Positions 1 through 5,955 of a stretch of DNA of 6,521 nt are shown one piece after another; the stretch's first letter is position 1, and each line of letters begins with the position of its first letter. Location of the stretch: contig JAJYNM010000063.1 in NCBI GenBank assembly GCA_021786335.1, positions 1-6,521 on the forward strand, given 5' to 3'. The DNA comes from an archaeon. GTDB taxonomy: Archaea > Thermoproteota > Nitrososphaeria > Nitrososphaerales > UBA183. The translations under genes and the position numbers were made by a program. The notes under the pieces are model-generated. The model was not told the origin of the DNA. It made no database searches and worked only from the letters and a program-made list of their open reading frames with translations.

Positions 1-1
1 G

Positions 2-1342
2 GCCTACTTCAGGGAGCTAGAAGAACGAGGACTCACCATGTTCGGCCAGATGACCGCCGGGAGTTGGATGTACATCGGAACCCAGGGGATACTCCAGGGG
101 ACCTATGAAACCCTCGCGGCTGTGGCCAGCAAGCACTTCGGCGGCTCCCTCAAAGGCAAGGTCACGCTGACGGCTGGGCTGGGAGAGATGGGTGGGGCTC
201 AGCCTCTGGCCGTGACCATGAACGACGGGGTGGCCCTGGTGGTGGAAGCGGACAGGAGGGCGATAGAGCGCCGCCTCGACAAGGAATACTGTGACGTCAT
301 GACAGAAAGCGTCAAGGAAGCGCTCGGTCTGGTCCGAGGAGCAGCCGAACGCGGAGAGCCTCTCTCGGTTGCCTTGCTCGGTAACGCTGCGGAAGTCTTC
401 CCTGAGCTGCTGCGGTCGAGCTTCAAGCCTGATGTCCTCACGGACCAGACGGCAGCCCACGACCCGCTGGCCGGGTATATACCGGAGGGCCTAGGTGTGA
501 AGGAAGCGGAGTCGTTGAGGGTATCAGACCCCAAGTCATATCTTGACCGCTCAATGAAGTCCATCGCCAAGCACGTCAGGGCCATGCTGAAGTTCCAGGA
601 GAATGGCGCCATAGCGTTCGAGTATGGAAACAACATCAGGAAGATGGCGCAGGAGGCAGGGGTCGAAGGCGCGTTCAGGATACCCGGATTCGTTCCTGAA
701 TACATCAGGCCTCTCTTCTGTGAGGGGAGAGGGCCATTCCGTTGGGTTGCATTATCAGGCGACCCGGAAGACATCTTTGCCACCGACGAGGCTGTAATCA
801 GAGAGTTCTCCGACAACCAATCGCTCGTAAGATGGATACAGAAGGCCCACGACATGGTCCGTTTCCAGGGCCTCCCGGCCCGGGTATGCTGGCTGGGGTA
901 CGGCGAGAGGGCGAGGTTCGGCAAGATAATCAATGGCATGGTGAGGGCCGGTAAAATCTCAGCCCCTGTGATTATCGGAAGGGACCACCTTGATTCAGGT
1001 TCCGTAGCGTCACCCTACCGCGAGACCGAAGGTATGAAAGACGGGTCTGACGCCATCGCAGATTGGCCTATCCTCAACGCGCTGCTCAACGCCGTGTCTG
1101 GCTCGTCCTGGGTGTCAGTCCACCACGGCGGCGGCGTCGGGATAGGGTATTCGATTCACGCGGGCCTGGCGGTCTTGTGCGACGGCACCCATGAAGCAGA
1201 CGCCAGGATCGAGAGGGCGCTCACAAACGACCCGGGCTTAGGGGTGGCAAGGCATGTGGACGCAGGGTACGAAGAGGCGATGAAGACAGCGAAGGCCAAA
1301 GGCGTCAGGGTCCCGATGATGGACCTGCAATCCCTTCCTTGA
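2..1342 (+). CDS. hutU: Urocanate hydratase (urocanase), 5'-truncated by window edge
   Basis: Urocanase hydrates urocanate to 4-imidazolone-5-propionate, the second step of histidine degradation, in the cytoplasm with tightly bound NAD+. The frame is open from base 2, and the residues before the first Met ([12 protein letters not shown]) already match the family, so the gene begins outside the window. 446 residues are visible. About 110 N-terminal residues are missing compared with the usual length of about 555. Visible signatures in order are FGQMTAGSW, the glycine-rich NAD-binding stretch GLGEMGGAQ (visible residues 59-67), [15 protein letters not shown] with the presumed catalytic Cys (codon 887-889, equivalent to Cys410 of Pseudomonas putida), [23 protein letters not shown] and [11 protein letters not shown]. 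All key motifs are intact. The last 38 nt overlap the convergent dedA-like gene. Other hut genes, if present, would lie upstream of the window. Confidence 0.97.
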   Translation, partial: AYFRELEERGLTMFGQMTAGSWMYIGTQGILQGTYETLAAVASKHFGGSLKGKVTLTAGLGEMGGAQPLAVTMNDGVALVVEADRRAIERRLDKEYCDVMTESVKEALGLVRGAAERGEPLSVALLGNAAEVFPELLRSSFKPDVLTDQTAAHDPLAGYIPEGLGVKEAESLRVSDPKSYLDRSMKSIAKHVRAMLKFQENGAIAFEYGNNIRKMAQEAGVEGAFRIPGFVPEYIRPLFCEGRGPFRWVALSGDPEDIFATDEAVIREFSDNQSLVRWIQKAHDMVRFQGLPARVCWLGYGERARFGKIINGMVRAGKISAPVIIGRDHLDSGSVASPYRETEGMKDGSDAIADWPILNALLNAVSGSSWVSVHHGGGVGIGYSIHAGLAVLCDGTHEADARIERALTNDPGLGVARHVDAGYEEAMKTAKAKGVRVPMMDLQSLP

Positions 1343-2141
1343 TGTGGAGTCCTGAATAGAAGTAGAAACCTATGTAGACCGCAGAAATGGCTGCGAGGAT
1401 CCCCGAAAGCCCGTCCACCACCGCAGACGACGACGCGAAGGTGCTCCCTGTGACCGCCCCAGCTAGGTAGCCTGCGTAAATCAGGACGACGGACCACAGG
1501 AAGCACCCTGCGACGGTCATCGCTACGAAGCGGGAGAGCTTCATCTCGAATAGGCCCGCTGGCAGAGAGATGACTGTCCGCAGCCCTGGTATGAACCTGG
1601 CAGCGAAGACCGTCCACTGGGCCGAACGTCCGAACCATCCCTCTGCCCTGTCTAGGACGTCCCTATGCAACCTGAAGAGCCTCAGCAGTCCGACCACAAA
1701 AGGCCTCCCCAGCCAGATGGCCAGGAGGTAATCTAGGAGCGCCCCCGCAAGGCTCGCTACAGTGCTGACGCCCACCGCCACCCAGAAGTTCAGCACGCCT
1801 GTCCGAACGAAGTAGCCTGCCAGGGGAAGGACTACCTCGCTGGGGACAGGGAGGGACGCGCTTTCTAGCGCCATGAGGCCGAACAGGCTGGCGTAACCGT
1901 ACTTTGTCATGAAGGTGGTCAGGGTCGCAGGGGAGAGGATTGAGCCCGTGACGAAGGAGAACCAAGGGCCGAAGGGTATGTTGACGAAGTCCGCCGCCTC
2001 AAGGGACCCCACGACGAAGACCACGGTTGCAACAGCTAGGAGATATTTGCTCCGCGGCAGCACCGATTCAGGGTGCCTGGGTGAACCCTGCAACTCCGGC
2101 GCGGCCGAGCCGTTCCGCTTATAGGACTTTCCTAGGCCCAC
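1305..2141 (-). CDS. DedA/VTT-family integral membrane protein
   Basis: DedA-family proteins are polytopic membrane proteins linked to lipid scrambling or transport and to membrane homeostasis; no specific substrate can be read here. The diagnostic features are the ES.SLPVPSE re-entrant motif (Glu93), a [13 protein letters not shown] segment (Asp137), and [18 protein letters not shown] (Arg182, Pro185, Arg188), matching the conserved acidic and arginine residues of the family. Hydrophobic segments lie near residues 33-52, 86-110, 120-145, 180-196, 205-232 and 243-264. The start is uncertain. The longest frame opens with GTG at 2141 behind a weak GGAG, giving 278 residues. However, a TATA-like CCTATAAG lies inside this frame (2118-2125). 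In-frame TTG at 2093 (about 24 nt after that box) or GTG at 2063 would give 262 or 252 residues, closer to typical DedA length, and the first 30 residues are polar and non-conserved in character. It lies 170 nt downstream of the HMG-CoA reductase on the same strand. Confidence 0.9.
   Translation of the reverse strand: MGLGKSYKRNGSAAPELQGSPRHPESVLPRSKYLLAVATVVFVVGSLEAADFVNIPFGPWFSFVTGSILSPATLTTFMTKYGYASLFGLMALESASLPVPSEVVLPLAGYFVRTGVLNFWVAVGVSTVASLAGALLDYLLAIWLGRPFVVGLLRLFRLHRDVLDRAEGWFGRSAQWTVFAARFIPGLRTVISLPAGLFEMKLSRFVAMTVAGCFLWSVVLIYAGYLAGAVTGSTFASSSAVVDGLSGILAAISAVYIGFYFYSGLHIKEGIAGPSSGP
2118..2125 (-). promoter_or_regulatory. Possible TATA box for the DedA gene
   Basis: CCTATAAG on the minus strand lies about 24 nt before an in-frame TTG (2093) and 54 nt before an in-frame GTG (2063). 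This is the spacing seen at the other leaderless genes here. It falls inside the longest possible DedA frame, so it either marks a shorter true protein or is fortuitous. Confidence 0.4.
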
Positions 2142-2311
2142 AGTTCACTCCGTCAGACTCTTGGAGCGTCTCCAAAACATGTTGATTTACGTGCAGACGC
2201 GTTCAGCGCTCCTTCTCCCGGGACGGATTCGCAGGCCTGTGAGGCGAGACTCACCTTCAAACCGAAGGCCATTCGAGAGATTCACAGAGGTGACTTGGAT
2301 GAGTCCTGAGG
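2142..2311. other. Intergenic region with three small inverted repeats
   Basis: This 170-nt gap separates the HMG-CoA reductase stop from the longest DedA start. Neither strand carries a convincing gene; a 68-codon plus-strand frame starting at 2161 runs into the reductase 3' end and resembles nothing. Three perfect short inverted repeats occur: TTGGAG-CGT-CTCCAA (2161-2175), GTGAG-6 nt-CTCAC (2239-2254) and CCTTC-AAACC-GAAGG (2254-2268). The last two abut. There is no oligo-T tract to suggest an archaeal terminator. The region could be a 3' UTR/5' leader or hold an operator. Confidence 0.5.
2161..2175. repeat. Perfect inverted repeat upstream of DedA gene
   Basis: TTGGAG and CTCCAA are exact reverse complements separated by CGT. 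The repeat sits about 20 nt upstream of the longest DedA start. It could be a regulator-binding palindrome or a small hairpin in a leader; the sequence alone does not decide. A 6-bp arm can occur by chance. Confidence 0.35.
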
Positions 2312-3586
2312 TTAGGCGCTCTTCTTTCTGTACTCTTCGACCAGCTCTTTTGCTCTGTCGAATCTGACCTTCCTTTCTTCGACCAGCTTCGCAGCCACGA
2401 TGTCAATCAGGTCTCCTGTGGCTCCGGCAGAGGAGGCGACGTTGTGTGCATGCAACTTCATGTGCCCCCTCTGGATTCCTTCGCTGGCCAAAGCCCGCAG
2501 GGCGGCGAAGTTCTGGGCGAGGCCGACGGCCCCAAGGACCTCGGCCAACTCTGTGGCGGTCTTTGCGCCAAGTATCTTGATGTTCACCCGCGCAGTCGGG
2601 TGTGTCTTCGCCGCGCCGCCCACCAGTCCCACGGCCATCGGCATCTCGAGGGTCCCGACGAGGTCCCCGTCGGTATTCTTCTCCCACGTCGTGATTGGCT
2701 TGTACTTGCCGGTCCTTGAGGCGTAGCTGTGCGCGCCGGCTTCCAGCGCCCTGATGTCCTGCCCGCAGGCTATCCCAACCGCTACTACGCCGTTCATAAC
2801 CCCCTTGTTATGAGTGGCGCACCTGTAGGGGTCTGCGTCTGCGAAAGCATACGCGTAGACCACGCCGTCTACCACGTCTTCCCCTCCGATTGCCTCTTTG
2901 TCGAAGACTGCAGTTGCCCTGACCAGCCTCCTGTCGGCCAGGTTCGAGATGATTCTGAGGAACACCCTCCCTCCAGTGATCTCTTCCACCATGGGGGCTA
3001 CCGCTTCCGCCATGGTGTTGACAGCATTTGCGCCCATGGCGTCCCCGGTGTTCACTATGAGTTCAGCGACAACCATTGGTCCCTTGATGCTGGGAAGCAC
3101 CTTGACGTTGAGGTCCTTGGCCCCTCCGCCGAGTGAGACGAGCATCGGGTCCTGTTCGTTCGCCTTCTTCAAGATGTCCGCCTTCCCTGAGAGCAAACGC
3201 GCTTTGGCCTCTTCTGGCTTCGGGACGTTGACCACCTGCACCTGACCAATCATCACGGGGCCGGTGTTCGTCACCTTGAACCCCCCCTTCACCCTCGCCA
3301 TCTTGGCGGCGTTGCTAGCCGCAGCCACGACTGAAGGTTCTTCCAGAGCCATAGGGATCAAATAATCCTTACCATTGATGCGGAAGTTGGTGGCTATCCC
3401 GAGGGGATACGTGTATCCGCCCACTACGTTCTCAATCATGTGGTCCGCGGTCTCAGGAGGGAGCGATCCCGTCCCGGCCACCATGTTGACTTCTTCATCA
3501 GTTAGCCCCACAGCATTCTTCAGCAGCTCTCTCCTCTCTCCCATGGAGAGCTTGTGGAACCCCTGGAGTTCGGAATTCAATGTCAT
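2312..3586 (-). CDS. mvaA: Class II ('degradative-type') hydroxymethylglutaryl-CoA reductase
   Basis: The enzyme interconverts HMG-CoA and mevalonate with NAD(P)H. In an archaeon it most likely works toward mevalonate for isoprenoid membrane lipids. The 424 residues match the class II family (about 430). ALEEPSVVAAAS holds the catalytic Glu (82/83), NTGDAMGANAVNT (179-191) is the cofactor-binding loop, THNKGVMNG holds the catalytic Lys261, CGQDIRALEAGAH holds Asp277, and QRGHMKLH holds His375. Lys, Asp and His each sit six residues before Lys267, Asp283 and His381 of the Pseudomonas mevalonii enzyme. The frame stays open to 3688, but I chose ATG 3586: TTAAATAG (3612-3619) ends 25 nt upstream, as expected for a leaderless mRNA, and the extra 34 residues are unlike the family. 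Class II reductases are mainly bacterial and occur in some archaea, so ancient transfer into the lineage is likely. The first downstream gene on this strand is the DedA gene. Confidence 0.96.
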   Translation of the reverse strand: MTLNSELQGFHKLSMGERRELLKNAVGLTDEEVNMVAGTGSLPPETADHMIENVVGGYTYPLGIATNFRINGKDYLIPMALEEPSVVAAASNAAKMARVKGGFKVTNTGPVMIGQVQVVNVPKPEEAKARLLSGKADILKKANEQDPMLVSLGGGAKDLNVKVLPSIKGPMVVAELIVNTGDAMGANAVNTMAEAVAPMVEEITGGRVFLRIISNLADRRLVRATAVFDKEAIGGEDVVDGVVYAYAFADADPYRCATHNKGVMNGVVAVGIACGQDIRALEAGAHSYASRTGKYKPITTWEKNTDGDLVGTLEMPMAVGLVGGAAKTHPTARVNIKILGAKTATELAEVLGAVGLAQNFAALRALASEGIQRGHMKLHAHNVASSAGATGDLIDIVAAKLVEERKVRFDRAKELVEEYRKKSA

Positions 3587-3611
3587 CCTTAGGCCTCGTC
3601 CTTCTGTCTGG

Positions 3612-3619
3612 CTATTTAA
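3612..3619 (-). promoter_or_regulatory. TATA box of the HMG-CoA reductase gene
   Basis: TTAAATAG on the minus strand ends 25 nt before the ATG at 3586. This predicts transcription starting at or next to the start codon, a leaderless mRNA. It decides the start of the reductase. Confidence 0.6.
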
Positions 3620-3699
3620 TCGATTGAACGCTGCCTGAGGAATTCTCGTCAATCGGCGAACGGCCCACGGTTCCAGTTGCCTGGCCAAGTATGCTAAGG

Positions 3700-3706
3700 A
3701 TAAAAG
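3700..3706 (+). promoter_or_regulatory. TATA box of the interrupted tRNA gene
   Basis: ATAAAAG on the plus strand ends about 25 nt before the first base of the tRNA (3732), the normal archaeal TATA-to-start distance. The 145-nt space 3587-3731 holds this box, the divergent reductase box and nothing else that I can recognise. Confidence 0.55.
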
Positions 3707-3731
3707 GCAGGTTCGAAGGCGGTCTAATCAG

Positions 3732-3852
3732 GGGCCGGTCGTCTAGCATGGTTAGGACGTCAGGCTGAAACCCGTAAGGCTCTGACACTTGCTAGCAGGA
3801 GACGGCGAATCAGAGAGCGCCAAGGTCGGCGGTTCAACTCCGCCCCGGCCCA
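3732..3852 (+). tRNA. Interrupted tRNA, probably tRNA-Val(GAC)
   Basis: The acceptor arm is GGGCCGG (3732-3738) with CCGGCCC (3845-3851) and discriminator A at 3852; CCA is not encoded. The D stem is GTCT/GGAC (3741-3744, 3755-3758). The T arm is GGCGG-TTCAACT-CCGCC (3828-3844) after variable loop AGGTC. The gene spans 121 nt, about 46 more than a mature tRNA. The best anticodon loop is CTGACA at 3782-3787 (GAC, Val), and the D arm and AGGTC loop also resemble archaeal tRNA-Val. A canonical 37/38 intron follows it, supported by a CTGA/TCAG central helix. A second insertion of about 17 nt (around 3761-3777) seems needed before the anticodon stem. Removing 3761-3777 and 3788-3816 gives 75 nt with stem TGGCT/CGCCA, leaving one T-C mismatch at 31-39. 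The tRNA call is firm; the identity and exact splice sites are inferred. A degenerate tRNA is possible. Confidence 0.88.
3788..3815 (+). other. Probable tRNA intron at position 37/38
   Basis: CTGA (3782-3785, anticodon loop) pairs exactly with TCAG (3810-3813). Flanking three-base bulges CA^C (3786-3788) and AG^A (3814-3816) form the bulge-helix-bulge motif cut by archaeal tRNA splicing endonuclease. The extended pairing is CTCTGA/TCAGAG. The 3' cut could be one base later (3816), which would give a seven-base anticodon loop. The intron contains a TGCTAGCA palindrome (3790-3797). Confidence 0.5.
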
Positions 3853-3861
3853 CTTCAATCC

Positions 3862-3867
3862 TTAAAA
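3862..3867 (+). promoter_or_regulatory. TATA box of the 148-residue protein gene
   Basis: TTAAAA ends 25 nt before the ATG at 3893 and lies 9 nt beyond the tRNA 3' end. The spacing implies a leaderless transcript and supports both the reality of the gene and its start. Confidence 0.55.
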
Positions 3868-3892
3868 CCCAGCCCATGCTCTTCCTTCTGCC

Positions 3893-4339
3893 ATGAACAG
3901 GAACCTGCTGATATTCGGCCTGTTCCTCATAATCGCAGGAATCTTCGCAGGCTTCTACCTGCTGTCGGTCTTCGGATTCCTCATGGTAATCCCCGCGCTT
4001 CTGGCTTCTTCGCGTCCAAGCCCGCGGCCACCCCCAGAGCCGGCGAGGGAGGCATCCAGGAGAATCATGCAGAGTGCACAGCCGCAGCCTGCTTTAAGCA
4101 GGGAGCCTACCGCAGTTCAGGCCTCGACTGCCGCAGCGCTGACTCCCCCACCCCCCTCTCAGTCACAGCAGTTAAGCTACTCCCCTCCACTTTTCCCAAC
4201 CGTGCTTCTTCCGTCTCTTTCCATTTCTATTGGTGTCCCACAGACTCCCTCCGAGCAGGCCCCCAAGACCCAAACGAGGGAGGACGACGTGCTGGAGATG
4301 GGCGCCGTCCTCGCCCTGGCGCGACTCCTGCTTGGCTAG
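3893..4339 (+). CDS. Membrane-anchored proline-rich protein of unknown function
   Basis: I do not recognise this 148-residue protein. Residues 5-38 are strongly hydrophobic, with Gly and aromatic residues, and fit either one long membrane segment or a tight two-helix hairpin; NRN precedes them. Residues 40-125 are rich in Pro, Ser, Ala and Gln (for example SPRPPPEP and TPPPPSQSQQ), probably a disordered linker. A short charged patch (TREDD) leads to a hydrophobic end (GAVLALARLLLG). No enzymatic motif is visible. ATG at 3893 is supported by the TATA box 25 nt upstream and by the absence of a competing start. The stop codon shares bases with that of the convergent htpX gene. The coding call rests on the promoter, a full-length open frame and a membrane-protein-like N-terminus; low-complexity sequence makes homology uncertain. 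Confidence 0.72.
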   Translation: MNRNLLIFGLFLIIAGIFAGFYLLSVFGFLMVIPALLASSRPSPRPPPEPAREASRRIMQSAQPQPALSREPTAVQASTAAALTPPPPSQSQQLSYSPPLFPTVLLPSLSISIGVPQTPSEQAPKTQTREDDVLEMGAVLALARLLLG

Positions 4340-5238
4340 GGGACGTAGACGTTCATTTCTCGGCCAATCTTCCTAAGCCTTTCTACCCTGTGAGGCAGAG
4401 AAGGATGGGTGGAGAACATCTCAGCCAGCGAGTTCCCGCGGAACGGGTTGACGATCCAGAGAGAGGCAGTCGCTGCTGAGGGCGCCTTCGAGGCACGCGT
4501 GGCGATGGGCCTCGTCTGCGCCTTGGCAGTGATCTTCTCTAGCGCTGTCACCAGCCCGGCAGGGTTCTTCGTGAGCTTCGCGCCATATTCGTCAGCGCTA
4601 TACTCATCGTTCCTGCTGATGCCGAGCTGTACGAAGGTGGCCCCCAGCGGTACCAGTATTATGGCCAACAGGGCGAATGGGGACCCACCGTTCCTGTTCC
4701 TCCCTCCGCCCCCGAAGATCATGGAGAACATCGCGATTTGCCCTATGTACGAGATTGCCCCGGCCATCGTAGCCGCCACGCTCGACATCAGGACATCGCG
4801 GTGTACCACGTGCCCTATCTCGTGACCGATGACTGCCTCCAGCTCGTCAGGGGTGAGCGTCTGGAGGATGCTGGACGTGGCGCATACCACGGCCCTAGTC
4901 GGCCCCCTCCCCGTCGCGAAGGCGTTAGGCTGAGGTGAGTCGACTACACCTACCCTTGGCATTGGGATGTTTGCCTTCTGGGCGACATTCTTCACAATCC
5001 TGAACAGGGTCGGATATTCGCTCTCCTGAACGACCTTGACCTTGCTCATCCTGAGTACGAGTGCGTCGCTGTAGTAGTATGAAACGAAGTTGACTGCGGC
5101 GGCAAGGACCAGTGCCAGACCTACAAATGGCACAGGGTCACCGAAGAAGTACCACCCTACGAGGTACCCGATGACCATTAGCAACGCTGTGAGTACGAAG
5201 AAGAGTGCGGTCATCTTCGCATACAACGCAGCCGACAT
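4336..5238 (-). CDS. htpX: HtpX-like M48 family membrane zinc metalloprotease
   Basis: HtpX proteases are zinc endopeptidases of the cytoplasmic membrane that degrade damaged or misfolded membrane proteins, often under heat or envelope stress. This 300-residue protein has the M48 zinc motif HEIGH (His139, Glu140, His143), with the third ligand likely Glu212 in the NDEYSADEYGA motif. SPQPNAFATGRG (101-112) precedes the active site, as is typical. Membrane segments lie near residues 8-31, 36-55, 152-175 and 187-207. Near the C-terminus FSTHPSLPHRVERL is also typical of the family. All catalytic residues are present and the length is normal for the family (about 290-300). ATG at 5238 is chosen because a TATA-like CTTTTAC ends 26 nt upstream, indicating a leaderless transcript. 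The gene is divergent from hsp20 across 118 nt. The pairing suggests joint stress control, which is inference. Confidence 0.95.
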   Translation of the reverse strand: MSAALYAKMTALFFVLTALLMVIGYLVGWYFFGDPVPFVGLALVLAAAVNFVSYYYSDALVLRMSKVKVVQESEYPTLFRIVKNVAQKANIPMPRVGVVDSPQPNAFATGRGPTRAVVCATSSILQTLTPDELEAVIGHEIGHVVHRDVLMSSVAATMAGAISYIGQIAMFSMIFGGGGRNRNGGSPFALLAIILVPLGATFVQLGISRNDEYSADEYGAKLTKNPAGLVTALEKITAKAQTRPIATRASKAPSAATASLWIVNPFRGNSLAEMFSTHPSLPHRVERLRKIGREMNVYVP

Positions 5239-5264
5239 TCTATTTTTTCAAACATGCCGCGGCT

Positions 5265-5271
5265 GTAAAAG
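5265..5271 (-). promoter_or_regulatory. Probable TATA box of htpX
   Basis: CTTTTAC on the minus strand ends 26 nt before the htpX ATG, matching the spacing at hsp20 and the reductase. The sequence is a weaker match to a TATA box than the others. Confidence 0.42.
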
Positions 5272-5321
5272 TCTTTGTGCAGCTGCCGCCCTCTGGCCCG
5301 ACGGGACTAGGCTCTCTGAAA

Positions 5322-5332
5322 GGATTAAATCC
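5322..5332 (+). promoter_or_regulatory. hsp20 TATA box inside a perfect palindrome
   Basis: GGATTAAATCC is a perfect 11-base inverted repeat (GGATT-A-AATCC). Its core ATTAAAT (5324-5330) is the TATA box, ending 26 nt before the hsp20 ATG at 5357, so the mRNA is probably leaderless. The flanking GG/CC turn the box into a symmetrical site that a dimeric repressor could occupy, blocking TBP. TATA function is likely; the operator role is only a suggestion. Confidence 0.55.
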
Positions 5333-5356
5333 ATCCACGGGTCGCTCGAAAAAAGC

Positions 5357-5953
5357 ATGGAAGACGGAGATGAAGATGACTGGGGCATCCACAGGAGGCG
5401 CAGGTCTTCCTTCGGCCTGTGGGGGCTACCTGACATCGACGAGATGATGAGGGAGATGGAGAGGGCTTTCTCGGTCGAGTTCAAGGACCTCGAGAAAGAG
5501 CTTCCAAAGAACCTCGTGAGGGAGTCGAAGACACCCGAAGGGGGAGTAAGGAAGGAGATCGGTCCGTTTGTATACGGATACTCCGTGACAATCGGACCAG
5601 ACGGGAAGCCGGTGGTGAGGGAGTTCGGGAACGTGAGTCGTAAAGAAGGAAAGGCCTGGAAGTCCATCCAAGACAAGCGCGAGCCCCTCGTAGACATCGT
5701 CACTTCAGACAGGGATGTCAGGGTCATAGCTGAGATGCCAGGGGTACGGAAAGAAGACATCAACGTCACGGTGGACGAAAACTCAGTAGTGATTTCGGTA
5801 GAAAGCGAGAACAGGAGGTACTACAAGAAGCTCGACCTCCCAGGCTTAGTAGACCCGAAGGGCGCCAAATCCACCTACAACAACGGGATCCTCGAAGTGA
5901 CTATCCCCCTGAGGACGACGCGGTCCGGAGGGGTCAGGCTCCGGGTCGAGTAA
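5357..5953 (+). CDS. hsp20: Hsp20/alpha-crystallin small heat-shock protein
   Basis: Small heat-shock proteins are ATP-independent holdases that form oligomers and bind unfolding proteins in the cytoplasm. The 198 residues comprise an acidic and then arginine-rich N-terminus, a helical stretch (IDEMMREMERAF, about 27-38), the archaeal-type segment GPFVYGYSVTIGPDGKP (69-85) followed by REFGNV, and a C-terminal alpha-crystallin domain (about 110-186). That domain includes the DIVTSDRDVRVIAEMPGV and YNNGILEVTIPL signatures. The tail VRL near the end may serve as the I-x-I anchoring motif. The frame is open back to 5090, but this overlaps htpX antisense. ATG 5357 is chosen from the TATA box 26 nt upstream and the family-like N-terminus. 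It is divergent from htpX and convergent with the CBS gene, whose stop lies 2 nt beyond its own. Confidence 0.94.
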   Translation: MEDGDEDDWGIHRRRRSSFGLWGLPDIDEMMREMERAFSVEFKDLEKELPKNLVRESKTPEGGVRKEIGPFVYGYSVTIGPDGKPVVREFGNVSRKEGKAWKSIQDKREPLVDIVTSDRDVRVIAEMPGVRKEDINVTVDENSVVISVESENRRYYKKLDLPGLVDPKGAKSTYNNGILEVTIPLRTTRSGGVRLRVE

Positions 5954-5955
5954 CG

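Noticed and set aside
199..939. A 246-codon open frame on the minus strand
   Set aside because: It lies entirely antisense to the clearly conserved urocanase and its translation shows no domain. Long antisense frames are expected in GC-rich coding DNA.
2729..3136. 135-codon plus-strand frame and its neighbours opposite the reductase
   Set aside because: They are shadows of the reductase, whose motifs are continuous on the minus strand across the same bases.
3587..3688. 34-residue N-terminal extension of the HMG-CoA reductase
   Set aside because: It overlaps the TATA box, is unlike the family N-terminus, and would exceed the usual length.
3760..3771. tRNA-Phe(GAA) reading, with TCAGG stem and CTGAAAC loop
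   Set aside because: No downstream strand pairs with TCAGG in the position next to the variable loop, and the D arm is not Phe-like.
3732..3852. A type II tRNA (Leu/Ser) with a long variable arm
   Set aside because: The variable loop next to the T stem is a normal AGGTC and the D arm does not resemble Leu or Ser tRNAs, so the extra bases fit introns better.
5090..5356. 89-residue N-terminal extension of the Hsp20 frame
   Set aside because: It is antisense to the htpX 5' end, contains the hsp20 TATA box and has no similarity to small heat-shock proteins.
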